From: Bacteroides pyogenes_A
Lineage (GTDB): Bacteria; Bacteroidota; Bacteroidia; Bacteroidales; Bacteroidaceae
Reading direction: 5' to 3' (one strand)
DNA: 64,000 nt
Assembly: GCF_048595595.1 (NCBI RefSeq)
Contig: NZ_CP184347.1
Shown here: positions 25,641-33,695 of the stretch, in pieces
Layout: every line of letters starts with the position of its first letter
How positions within the stretch are numbered: the first letter of the stretch is position 1
The notes under the pieces: generated by a model
Told to the model about the DNA's origin: nothing
Seen by the model: the letters and a program-made list of their open reading frames with translations, nothing else
Databases searched by the model: none
Translations under genes and position numbers: made by a program

Positions 25641-26705
25641 ATGAATAAGTTATCGATTCTATTTCTCGCATTGTTTCTTGTCTGCCTGCCGGCGACAATG
25701 AAAGCGGACCCTTCGGAAAAACAGCAAAACGACAACAAATACTTGGCGGGAGCGGTTCCCGAAGTAGACGGCAAAGTCGTTTTCTCCAAAGAATTTCAGG
25801 TTGCAGGCATGAGCCGGGAAGAAATCTACGACCGTGCTTTGCAATGGATGACCGTCCGCCTGAAAGAAAACAAGAACATAGACAGCCGCGTAGTTTATCC
25901 GGATCGGGAGAAAGGGATCATCGCAGGCGTGGGAGAAGAATGGATTGTGTTCAGCTCCACCGCGCTGTCGTTAGACCGGACGCAAATCAATTATCAGGTA
26001 ACCGTGCAGACGGACGCAGAGAAATGCGTGGTGAACCTGGAAAAAATCCGGTTCACCTACCGCGAAAAAGAGAAGTATAAAGCGGAGGAATGGATAACCG
26101 ACCGCTACGCGCTGAATAAGACTAAAACGAAATTGGTGCGCGGGCTGGCGAAATGGCGCAAGAAGACCGTAGACTTTGCCGACAACATGTTCGCCGGTTT
26201 AGCCGCTGCATTGGGAACAACGGAAACTTCCGCACGGGAGGAGAAGAAAGCGGAGGAGAAAAAAGCGGCGGTTGCATCTGTAGCCGTTCCCGTTGCCATC
26301 AGCTCGCAGACAGATGCTACCAAAGCTGCCCGGACAACGGCGCCGGAATATCAGGAGGCCGACCTGAAGCAGATACCGGGTGAAATATATGCCCTGATGG
26401 GAAGCGGAACGTTGGTGATCAGCATCGGCGACGACGAGTTCAACATGACAAACATGACGGCCAATGCCGGCGGAGCTTTAGGATACCTCTCGGGCAAAGC
26501 GGTTGCTTACTGCACACTCTCGCCCGATCAACCTTTCGACGCGGTGGAAAAGGCCGAAAAGTATGTATTGAAACTGTATGCCCCGAACGAAAAAACTCCT
26601 TCGGCACTGATTCATTGCAAGAAGTTGCCCGCACAAAATGCCCCGCAAGAGGGTCGGCCCCACACGTATGTCGGCGAAATCGTCAAACTCATCTTAAAGA
26701 AATAA
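25641..26705 (+). CDS. Secreted DUF4468-family protein
   Basis: 354 residues with a signal peptide (MNKLSILFLALFLVCLPATMKA). The N-terminal domain (about 45-165) is DUF4468-like with a TBP-type fold: VVFSKEFQVAGMSREEIYDR, RALQWMTVRLKE and YQVTVQTDAEKCVVNLEKI. A Lys/Ala-rich linker (EEKKAEEKKAAVASVA) leads to a second domain (about 240-350) that I cannot name. Likely periplasmic; function unknown. Second gene of the MBL-DUF4468-VOC run (gaps 14 and 15 bases). Confidence 0.85.
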   Translation: MNKLSILFLALFLVCLPATMKADPSEKQQNDNKYLAGAVPEVDGKVVFSKEFQVAGMSREEIYDRALQWMTVRLKENKNIDSRVVYPDREKGIIAGVGEEWIVFSSTALSLDRTQINYQVTVQTDAEKCVVNLEKIRFTYREKEKYKAEEWITDRYALNKTKTKLVRGLAKWRKKTVDFADNMFAGLAAALGTTETSAREEKKAEEKKAAVASVAVPVAISSQTDATKAARTTAPEYQEADLKQIPGEIYALMGSGTLVISIGDDEFNMTNMTANAGGALGYLSGKAVAYCTLSPDQPFDAVEKAEKYVLKLYAPNEKTPSALIHCKKLPAQNAPQEGRPHTYVGEIVKLILKK

Positions 26706-26720
26706 AACAAGATTCTGCAT

Positions 26721-27095
26721 ATGGAAATAAAAGGAAAATTCGATCATTTCAACATCAACGTAACCGATCTGGAAAAGAGCATCCGGTTTTACAGAGATGC
26801 GCTCGGCCTTCGGGAGCATCGCCGCAAGGAGGCATCCGACGGCTCTTTCATTCTGGTGTACCTGACGGATAGCACAAACAGCTTCCTGCTGGAGCTTACT
26901 TGGCTCAAGGACCATCCCCAACCATACGAGCTGGGCGAGAACGAAAGCCATTTGTGTTTTCGCGTGGCAGGCGACTACGAAGCCGTACGCCGGTATCATA
27001 AAGAAATGGGATGCGTATGTTTCGAGAACACTGCCATGGGGTTGTACTTCATTCACGACCCCGACGATTATTGGATTGAGATTCTTCCGGCTTAG
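26721..27095 (+). CDS. VOC-family protein (glyoxalase I-like)
   Basis: 124 residues, a single VOC protein made of two beta-alpha-beta-beta-beta modules. FDHFNINVTDLEKSIRFYRD near the start holds the first metal His, and the metal Glu positions are likely in FLLELTWL (middle) and YWIEILPA (end); SHLCFRVAGDYEA gives the second His. The pattern fits lactoylglutathione lyase-like enzymes detoxifying methylglyoxal, but Bacteroides lacks glutathione in most species, so another substrate is possible. Ends an operon; a large hairpin follows. Confidence 0.85.
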   Translation: MEIKGKFDHFNINVTDLEKSIRFYRDALGLREHRRKEASDGSFILVYLTDSTNSFLLELTWLKDHPQPYELGENESHLCFRVAGDYEAVRRYHKEMGCVCFENTAMGLYFIHDPDDYWIEILPA

Positions 27096-27148
27096 TTTTT
27101 TGGCCGCAAAACGCAGCCAAAGAGCCGGCAAAGGAATATAAACGGGAC

Positions 27149-27213
27149 GCGGGTTTACGCCGATCGATGCAGGAGGGCACTCTTCCCTGCTGTTTGAATC
27201 GGCGTAAATCCGC
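27149..27213. terminator. Large hairpin after the VOC gene
   Basis: GCGGGTTTACGCCGAT at 27149-27164 pairs with ATCGGCGTAAATCCGC at 27198-27213 (one G-T), and the loop holds a second partial hairpin (GCAGGAGGG / CTTCCCTGC). CTCTCTTTTC follows on the + strand. Confidence 0.65.
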
Positions 27214-27298
27214 CTCTCTTTTCATACAGGACCCATATTGAACAGTGCAACAGAAAGCCCCGATGCACGTAAGCTCACATTTGTTTTTCAGAAAGTTT

Positions 27299-27660
27299 CA
27301 CAGCAGCGGAGCAGGGAGCTACGGTGTATGGGACGTAATTCAACGCTTGTTTTTCTGCATGTTGCACAGCACCGGAGCAGGGAACCATAGTGCTTGGAAC
27401 GGGAATTCACCTGTGTTTGCCGGAATATGCCGCAGCACCGAAGCAGGGAGCGAAGCCGCATGGGATGTAATTCGCGCTTGTTTTTCTACATGTTGCGCAG
27501 CAGCGGAGCAGGGAACCATATTGCTTGGAACGGGAATTCACCTGTGTTTGCCGGAATATACCGCAGCAGCGGAGCAGGGAGCGAAGCCGCATGGGATGTA
27601 ATTCGCGCTTGTTTTTCTACATGTTGCGCAGCACCGGAGCAGGGAGACATGTGTTTGGAA
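27299..27660. repeat. Tandem array, 65-66 bp period with a two-unit superperiod
   Basis: C(A/G)CAGCA(G/C)CGGAGCAGGGA begins at 27299, 27365, 27431, 27496, 27562 and 27627 (steps 66, 66, 65, 66, 65). Alternate units differ: one carries GAAGCCGCATGGGATG, the next CCATATTGCTTGGAACGGG, so the larger repeat is 131 bases. The open frames here are repeat by-products. 27214-27298 and 27661-27800 hold nothing recognisable. Confidence 0.92.
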
Positions 27661-27809
27661 TGCAAATCGTTCGTGTATCTTCCGACCTTTTGAATTAAGG
27701 GAACCTCTCCGCCGCTTTCGGCAATGCGGCGATTCCTTCTCTGCAACGGAACAATTCCGGTTATTGCCGGGCTTCATCATGCTTTTTTCACAGGAAAAAC
27801 AAAAGTTCG

Positions 27810-28590
27810 CGAGGAGCAAACAGAGGCTCTGTCAGGTTATAATAGCGGAATCAGTAAAACGAACCAAGCTCCCACCGGTTGAACGGGAAGCACTGTCAGG
27901 TTCTAATAAAACGTTAGAATTAATCGCAAGACAGGTCTGAAGGCTGAAAACAAAGCACTGTCAGCCCCGCAATGAAGGCTTTCTTAATTTGGAGCAGAAG
28001 TTTCGTATGGTTAGAGCAAAAGCATTAACAGCCCTGTATTTTCAGGTTCCCCGCTTGAGCAGGGTGCAGTAAGGCTGGAACGAGGGCTTTATCAAATTCA
28101 AGTAGAGGGTATGCCAAGTTGTAACGAAGTCCTTGTCAGATTGAGACGGAACTCCCGCAAGATGGGCAAAGAAGTTCTGTTGAGTCCAAGCAGAGGCTCT
28201 GTCAAGTTGAAACAGAAGCTTCGTCAGGCTGAAGCAGAGGCTCCGTCAGGCCGAAACAGAAGCTTCGTCAGGCTGAAACAGAAGCTTCGTCAAGCTGAAG
28301 CAGAGGCTCCGTCAGGCCGAAACAGAAGCTTTGTCAGGCTGAAGCAGAGGCTCCGTCAAGTTGAAGCAGAGGTTCCGTCAGGCTGAAACAGAAGCTTCGT
28401 CAGGCTGAAGCAGAGGCTCCGTCAGGCCGAAACAGAAGCTTTGTCAGGCTGAAGCAGAGGCTCCGTCAAGTTGAAGCAGAGGTTCCGTCAGGCTGAAACA
28501 GAAGCTTCGTCAGGCTGAAGCAGAGGCTCCGTCAGGCCGAAACAGAAGCTTTGTCAGGCTGAAGCAGAGGTTCTATCGGATTGGAACCAA
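27810..28590. repeat. Tandem array, exact 22 bp period, with a degenerate leader
   Basis: From 28147 to about 28587 twenty units keep exactly 22-base spacing (for example starts at 28191, 28213, 28235, 28257 ... 28565). Unit core: CAGAAGCTTCGTCAGGCTGA, alternating with CAGAGGCTCCGTCAGGCCGA. From 27810 to 28146 scattered decayed copies occur (CAGAGGCTCTGTCAGGTT, GAAGCACTGTCAGGTTC). Two further fragments, TCTATCGGATTGGAACCAAA, lie at about 28571 and 28636. This belongs to a 1857-base stretch (27096-28952) without a convincing gene. Confidence 0.93.
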
Positions 28591-28952
28591 ACTTCTTTGG
28601 GAGTGCCGGAAGGGGAAAAGCCTTCACTGCAGAGGTTCTATCGGATTGGAACCAAACCTCTGTCGTTCCGTGAAGAACCTGATCCACTGCTTTGCCCATG
28701 TCTTTAGTTCATCGAGGCTGGCCCCCTATCGTTCCGCGAAGTCGATACAAAATACTACTTCCCTTGAAGCAGATTGCTTCAGCGCGTTATCCACCCCTTC
28801 CATGCTTCCGCAATCAGCACGGTCAATCACTTATCACATGGCAAGGCACACCTCACTCTCATGACAGGCATCTATGCCCGGCACGATGTAATATGAAGCC
28901 GCAACAAAAGTCTATACTCTGCTTAAACCCCCAACGATCGCTTTCCCGATCC

Positions 28953-29138
28953 TTATTTCTTATGGCGGTTCGCCCGCTTCTTCCGGATATCGGCTTTCAT
29001 TTTAGCCGCACCCGACCCGTGAAGACCACGAATATAAGTCGCCTTCTTCGCCTTCGTCTTTACCTTCCCCTCTTCTTTGGGCTTGTCTTTTTTGCCTTTA
29101 AAGACGATGCCGCCCATGATTGCCTCTTCTATACTCAT
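28953..29138 (-). CDS. Small, very basic protein of unknown function
   Basis: 61 residues, about a third Lys or Arg, no Cys and no membrane segment: MSIEEAIMGGIVFKGKKDK, then a KPKEEGKVKTKAKKATY stretch and a tail MKADIRKKRANRHKK. The composition suggests nucleic-acid or ribosome binding. A good -7 box (TATCTTTG, - strand 29161-29168) lies 23 bases upstream, and the gene is divergent from a methyltransferase with its own box, which is the main reason for calling it real. I do not recognise the family. Confidence 0.6.
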   Translation of the reverse strand: MSIEEAIMGGIVFKGKKDKPKEEGKVKTKAKKATYIRGLHGSGAAKMKADIRKKRANRHKK

Positions 29139-29160
29139 ATATTATCCACTTTTTCAACAG

Positions 29161-29168
29161 CAAAGATA
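29161..29168 (-). promoter_or_regulatory. -7 box for the 61-residue basic protein
   Basis: TATCTTTG on the - strand. Together with 29189-29196 it makes an inverted pair separated by 20 bases, so the two promoters overlap and should compete. Confidence 0.6.
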
Positions 29169-29188
29169 CTCATTTCCCGCGAAATCTT

Positions 29189-29196
29189 TATCTTTG
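29189..29196 (+). promoter_or_regulatory. -7 box for the SAM methyltransferase
   Basis: TATCTTTG, 27 bases before the chosen ATG at 29223. An ATG at 29199 would lie at or before the transcript start. Confidence 0.65.
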
Positions 29197-29222
29197 CCAT
29201 GCCTAACAAGAAACAACTCCGG

Positions 29223-29957
29223 ATGGAAACAACAATCTTACCCGCAGAGAAAGACCCGATGGGAGCTGCAATCCATGAATTCTTCAACCGCCGCAACGCC
29301 GGCAGGCTGAGGGTATTCTCCTCTCAGTTCGATGAAGATGAAATTCCCGTCAGGCAACTGTTCCGGAGCTTTTCATCCATGCCGGCGATAGAGCGGACAG
29401 CCTTGCAACTGGCTCAAGGACGCATTCTGGATGTAGGCGCCGGAAGCGGTTGCCATGCGCTCGCGCTTCAGGAAATGGGCAAAGACGTTTGCGCCATCGA
29501 CGTCTCGTCCCTTTCGGTCGAAGTGATGAAACAGCGGGGAGTGAACGACGCACGCCTCATCAACCTTTTCGACCAAAGCTTCCGGGAATCTTTCGATACG
29601 ATTCTCATGCTGATGAACGGCTCGGGCATCATCGGCAAACTGAGCAACATGCCCGCTTTCTTTCAAAGGATGAAGCAGATGCTTCGACCCGGAGGCTGCA
29701 TCTACATGGACTCCAGTGACCTGAGTTACCTCTTTGAAAAAGAAGAAGACGGAAGCATCCTTATCGACCTGGCAGGGAACTATTACGGAGAAATAGACTT
29801 CCGGATGAAATACAAGGATATCGAAGGCGATTCGTTCCACTGGTTGTACGTGGATTTCGAAACACTCGGTCTCTACGCCTCCGAATGCGGGTTCAAAGCC
29901 GAATTGGTAAAACGAGGAAAACACTACGACTACCTGGCAAAATTGACCGTTGCTTGA
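29223..29957 (+). CDS. Class I SAM-dependent methyltransferase
   Basis: 244 residues from the ATG at 29223, chosen because the promoter -7 box at 29189-29196 leaves no leader for the earlier ATG at 29199; much longer readings run back through repeat DNA. SAM motif I is ILDVGAGSGCHALALQEMG near residue 63, with the acidic VCAIDVSSLSVEVM after it and FDTILMLMNGSGIIGKL as motif IV. The substrate is unknown; the general layout resembles small-molecule methyltransferases. Monocistronic as far as visible. Confidence 0.88.
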   Translation: METTILPAEKDPMGAAIHEFFNRRNAGRLRVFSSQFDEDEIPVRQLFRSFSSMPAIERTALQLAQGRILDVGAGSGCHALALQEMGKDVCAIDVSSLSVEVMKQRGVNDARLINLFDQSFRESFDTILMLMNGSGIIGKLSNMPAFFQRMKQMLRPGGCIYMDSSDLSYLFEKEEDGSILIDLAGNYYGEIDFRMKYKDIEGDSFHWLYVDFETLGLYASECGFKAELVKRGKHYDYLAKLTVA

Positions 29958-30553
29958 ATCTTCTGCCCATAAGAGCTACACACCACTCCCGATAAACAAA
30001 AGGAGTATATTCAGAAACAAGTGTAGACTCCGAATCGACTTATATCAAACTCTTCAAATCAACTTGCAAGATTTGCCCCAAACAGTATCTCGAAAAAGAA
30101 ACCTTACGCGAGCTTTTGCCCTGAATCAGCGGTGCAAAGCTCTTATTCAGTAAAAGAAACTTCTTTTTATATAGCCATCAAAAAGTTAACTGACAAGCAA
30201 ATGCCATAAATCGAAAACAAAGATAAGAAGCAATAACGAAAAAAAGAATTGGATGTAATACTGTTCATAAAGAAGCATTTCCAAACAATATATAACTTCA
30301 AAAAGTTCTTCGGGAACCAACGGATGTACGCTCATTAGTTCGCTTCCAAACAACCTATAACTTCAAAAAGACGGGAAAACGGATTTATATCAGAGCGGGG
30401 AGTGCGCCAAAGTACAGCAGGAATTGGCCGGCTCTTTCATTTCACCAGTTTGTCGAAAGAATCTAAAAAAACGTCAGAAGTAGATGCGGAATGATGACAA
30501 TCTGCATTTATAAAATCAGTTTTTGCCACCCCTATCTCCATCCCTCCCAAAAC
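29958..30553. other. Long intergenic stretch with a 66-bp duplicated segment
   Basis: No gene seen in about 600 bases. TTCCAAACAA..TATAACTTCAAAAAG occurs at 30279 and again at 30345, exactly 66 bases (3 x 22) apart, so this is probably a short decayed member of the periodic arrays. A TATCTTTG on the - strand at 30218-30225 could start a transcript toward 29958, but no frame longer than nine codons opens close behind it. Confidence 0.5.
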
Positions 30554-30600
30554 AAGAATCCTCCGGAACCGGCCATAATAACCGATTTCGGAGGATTCTT
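30554..30600 (-). terminator. Terminator of tRNA-Cys
   Basis: AAGAATCCTCCG at 30554-30565 pairs with 30589-30600; pairing continues inward with one mismatch to 30572/30582. On the - strand GTTTTG follows. Confidence 0.75.
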
Positions 30601-30602
30601 TG

Positions 30603-30674
30603 AGGTTCCTGGCGGATTCGAACCGCCGTACACGGTTTTGCAGACCGCTGACTAAGCCACTCATCCAAGGAACC
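30603..30674 (-). tRNA. tRNA-Cys (anticodon GCA)
   Basis: Acceptor GGTTCCT at the 5' end (30674) pairs with AGGAACC; anticodon loop CTGCAAA gives GCA; T arm GGCGG-TTCGAAT-CCGCC. CCA is not encoded. Its own TACCTTTG box lies on the - strand at 30696-30703. An unpaired U is the discriminator, as expected for tRNA-Cys. Confidence 0.95.
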
Positions 30675-30695
30675 AAATCTTTTCGATTGCGGTTG

Positions 30696-30703
30696 CAAAG
30701 GTA
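30696..30703 (-). promoter_or_regulatory. -7 box for tRNA-Cys
   Basis: TACCTTTG on the - strand, 22 bases before the tRNA 5' end. Confidence 0.7.
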
Positions 30704-30725
30704 GTGTTTTTTTTATAATAACCAA

Positions 30726-30941
30726 CTATCCACAACACTTTTTCTTTGAACTTTTCTTCTGCGACTTACATTCATTGCGCTTCTTTTCCATGAGCTCCTT
30801 TAATTCACAACCAGTTACGCACGTCGAACAGGGATTCTTATTCTCTTCGGTTCGGCGTAAAAAAAGAAGCACTCCGTATAAAACGCGGATTATACAAAGT
30901 AAAACGATTATCCCGACAACCCATTCCTGCCAATTAATCAT
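30726..30941 (-). CDS. FeoB-associated Cys-rich membrane protein
   Basis: 71 residues: one membrane helix (WVVGIIVLLCIIRVLYGVLL) and a Cys-rich, Lys-rich tail with CSTCVTGCELKELMEKK and a final KKKCCG. This matches the small FeoB-associated family (PF12669-like), thought to help ferrous iron transport, possibly by handling iron at the membrane. It follows feoB after 85 bases on the same strand. Confidence 0.88.
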   Translation of the reverse strand: MINWQEWVVGIIVLLCIIRVLYGVLLFLRRTEENKNPCSTCVTGCELKELMEKKRNECKSQKKSSKKKCCG

Positions 30942-31026
30942 ATAAATTCTCCTATTTTATCGAACAGCAAAGAAAACGGAAAGCCGGCATACGGCGTAAC
31001 TCGTTTTCAAAGCCCGTCACTGACAA

Positions 31027-33513
31027 TTAAACAAACAATCTTCCTATCTGATAAACGGCGAAAGAAAGCAGCCAAGCCAGCAGAGTAGTATAAGTGGCCG
31101 CGAAAAGCGCCCATTTCCAACTGCCGGACTCTTGCTTTATCGCCGCCAATGTAGCGATGCAGGGAAAATAAATCAAAACAAACAGCATATAGCAAAAAGC
31201 GACCAAAGGGGTGATGGAAATTCGTTCGGACAAGCTGACAGTATCGGCATCGGCATCGCCCGCATAAAGAACACCCAATGTACTTACAACCAACTCCTTC
31301 GCTCCCGCACCGGACAGTAACCCTATGCCCAGCTTCCAGTCGAATCCCAGAGGTTTGATAACCGGTTCCATCGCACGCCCCAGTTGACCGATGTAAGAGT
31401 TTTGCTGTTGCTCTGCAACTGTAGCATACGTCTCGTGATTGGGATAATACCCCAAAAACCAGATAATGATAGAAGCAATCATAATGATTCCACCCATTTT
31501 TCGCAAATATTGCGCTCCCTTCTCCCACGTGTGACGGAAAATGGATTTTGCGGTCGGCATTCGATAAGGGGGGAGTTCCATAACAAAAGGAGTATCGTCG
31601 CCTTTCACCAGAAACTTGCTGAACAACCGGGCGAACACAACAGCCAGCAGTATACCGATGGCATAAATGCTTAGCAATACCAGGCTGGCGCTACCGGGGA
31701 AGAAGGCCCCAACCAGCAACAAGTATATGGGCAAACGGGCGCTGCAAGACATCAACGGATTGATCAACATGGTGATAAGGCGACTTTTACGGTTTTCGAT
31801 GGTGCGGGACGCCATTACTGCCGGCACATTGCACCCGAATCCCATAACCAACGGAATAAATGATTTACCATGCAACCCCATTTTATGCATGATTTTATCC
31901 ATGATAAAGGCCGCACGAGCCATATATCCGGAGTCTTCCATCAGCGAAATACAAAAATAGAGAATAAGAATGTTGGGCAGAAAGACGATCACTCCCCCTA
32001 CTCCTCCTATAATTCCGTCGATGATCATATCTTTCAAAGGTCCGTCATTCATGTATCCGTGGACAAAATCTCCAAGCACTCCAACCACCCACTCAATTCC
32101 TTTCATAGGATACTCGCCCAATACAAAAGTAGCCTGAAACATCAAGAACATAAAAAGGAAAAAGATGGGATAGCCCCAGACACGATGCGTTACAACCGCA
32201 TCAATCATCTTGGTAGCTTGCTGCTTCTCCAAATGATTGTCAGTGAAAGTTTCTTTCAACGCTCCGCTGATAAAAGCATATTTAGCGTCTGTTACAGCAG
32301 ATTCACACTCTTCGCCGTTTGTCTCCTTAAAGCGTTTTGCCATTTTATCACGGATACCGATAATTTCCCTGCCATTAGGCAACCGGATTGCCAGATGCTC
32401 TATGTCCGGATCATTCTCCAATAACTTAATGGAAAGGAAGCGTGTAGAGTATTTGTGGCGGATGGACTCATTCTTCGACACTTCTTCTTTCACGGCGTCG
32501 ATCGCTTTCTCCAAATCGGGTCCATGATTAATGTGAATATGACGGAAAACCCGTCCTGCCGATTGATGTGCATGCGTATAATCTTCCGGATGTTCTTCCT
32601 CATGGTGCATACGATCTTCCAGCGAATCGTGCCATTCCATCAGATCTTGCAAAACCTCAGGATTCATTCGCCCTTTCTTATCGAAAAAATCTACCCCTTC
32701 GTACAGATTGATCACTACATGAAAAAGCGTATCAATGCCTTTATTCCTTTTACATACCGTAGGTATCATAGGCACACCGAACAGTTTGCTCAAAAGCCTA
32801 TAATCCAACCGGTTGCCGCTCGCTTCCAATTCATCGTAAATATTGAGGGCTACCACCATGCGCACATTCATATCGATCAGCTGGGTGGTGAGGTAAAGAT
32901 TTCGCTCCAGATTGGAGGAATCGACAACATTAATGATCACATCGGGTGTTTCGTCGATAATATGGCGGCGTACGTACAGCTCTTCGGGAGTATATGCCGA
33001 CAAAGAATAAGTACCCGGGAGATCGACCAGGCGGAACTGATAGCCTTCGAAATTGAAATATCCTTCCTTAGCGTCCACTGTCACTCCGCTATAGTTGCCT
33101 ACATGTTCGTGAGCTCCTGAAGCCAAATTGAACAAAGATGTCTTGCCGCAATTCGGATTTCCCACCAGTGCGACGTTTATTGTACGCCTCTTCCCCAAAG
33201 CAATTCTCTTCAACGCCTCCTCTTTTACGGAAACATCTTCCGGCAAACCTTCACGGCAAGCCGCATCAGTGACATTCTTTTGCGCTTCTTCTTCACTGAT
33301 TACCTCAATCATCCCGGCTTCCTGACGGCGAAGAGATATCTCGTAACCTAATATTTTGTATTTTATCGGATCCCTTAACGGAGCATTCAGCAACACTTCA
33401 ACCGTTTTGCCCTTAATAAAGCCCATTTCCACAATACGTTTGCGGAAACCTCCGTGACCCATCACCTTGACTATCACACCTTTCTCACCTGTTCTTAAAT
33501 CAGACAAACGCAT
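31027..33513 (-). CDS. feoB: Ferrous iron transporter, fused FeoA-FeoB
   Basis: 828 residues from the ATG at 33513; an upstream ATG at 33546 precedes the -7 box (33533-33540) and is rejected. Residues 1-75 are an SH3-like FeoA domain (MRLSDLRTGEKGVIVKVMG, GFRKRIVEMGFIKGKTVEV). The FeoB G domain follows with G1 GNPNCGKTSLFNLASG near 120, G3 LVDLPGTYSLSA and G4 NIYD. Then come a helical insertion with a His/Glu-rich segment (HHEEEHPEDYTHAHQ) and the polytopic part with two gates (PLVMGFGCNVPAVMASRTI and FCYMLFVLIYFPCIATLAAI). Imports Fe2+ across the inner membrane. FeoA fusion is usual in Bacteroidales. Confidence 0.97.
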   Translation of the reverse strand: MRLSDLRTGEKGVIVKVMGHGGFRKRIVEMGFIKGKTVEVLLNAPLRDPIKYKILGYEISLRRQEAGMIEVISEEEAQKNVTDAACREGLPEDVSVKEEALKRIALGKRRTINVALVGNPNCGKTSLFNLASGAHEHVGNYSGVTVDAKEGYFNFEGYQFRLVDLPGTYSLSAYTPEELYVRRHIIDETPDVIINVVDSSNLERNLYLTTQLIDMNVRMVVALNIYDELEASGNRLDYRLLSKLFGVPMIPTVCKRNKGIDTLFHVVINLYEGVDFFDKKGRMNPEVLQDLMEWHDSLEDRMHHEEEHPEDYTHAHQSAGRVFRHIHINHGPDLEKAIDAVKEEVSKNESIRHKYSTRFLSIKLLENDPDIEHLAIRLPNGREIIGIRDKMAKRFKETNGEECESAVTDAKYAFISGALKETFTDNHLEKQQATKMIDAVVTHRVWGYPIFFLFMFLMFQATFVLGEYPMKGIEWVVGVLGDFVHGYMNDGPLKDMIIDGIIGGVGGVIVFLPNILILYFCISLMEDSGYMARAAFIMDKIMHKMGLHGKSFIPLVMGFGCNVPAVMASRTIENRKSRLITMLINPLMSCSARLPIYLLLVGAFFPGSASLVLLSIYAIGILLAVVFARLFSKFLVKGDDTPFVMELPPYRMPTAKSIFRHTWEKGAQYLRKMGGIIMIASIIIWFLGYYPNHETYATVAEQQQNSYIGQLGRAMEPVIKPLGFDWKLGIGLLSGAGAKELVVSTLGVLYAGDADADTVSLSERISITPLVAFCYMLFVLIYFPCIATLAAIKQESGSWKWALFAATYTTLLAWLLSFAVYQIGRLFV

Positions 33514-33532
33514 AGCTATCTTAAATTTTCGG

Positions 33533-33540
33533 CAAAGATA
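33533..33540 (-). promoter_or_regulatory. -7 box for feoAB
   Basis: TATCTTTG on the - strand, 20 bases before the start at 33513; the leader is only about 12 bases. Confidence 0.75.
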
Positions 33541-33682
33541 ATCCATAACTCCCGAGTGCGCAAATTATTTAGATTGTTTTCAAATAGCAAGAAATTATTC
33601 CTTGTTTTCTCAGTTATATTGTATTTCCATTTTAAGACGAACGAAAGCAGGATGATATGGCTGAAATCTAAAGAATAATTAT

Positions 33683-33690
33683 TACCTTTG
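33683..33690 (+). promoter_or_regulatory. -7 box for tilS
   Basis: TACCTTTG ends 6 bases before the GTG at 33696, so the transcript would start at or next to the start codon. Confidence 0.6.
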
Positions 33691-33695
33691 CTCAC

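Noticed and set aside
27245..27693. Two overlapping repeat-encoded frames (118 and 99 codons)
   Set aside because: Both are frames of the 65-66 bp array; two phases reading similar peptides is a repeat artefact.
28111..28386. 91-codon basic, repetitive frame
   Set aside because: Runs through the 22-bp array; composition is that of the repeat.
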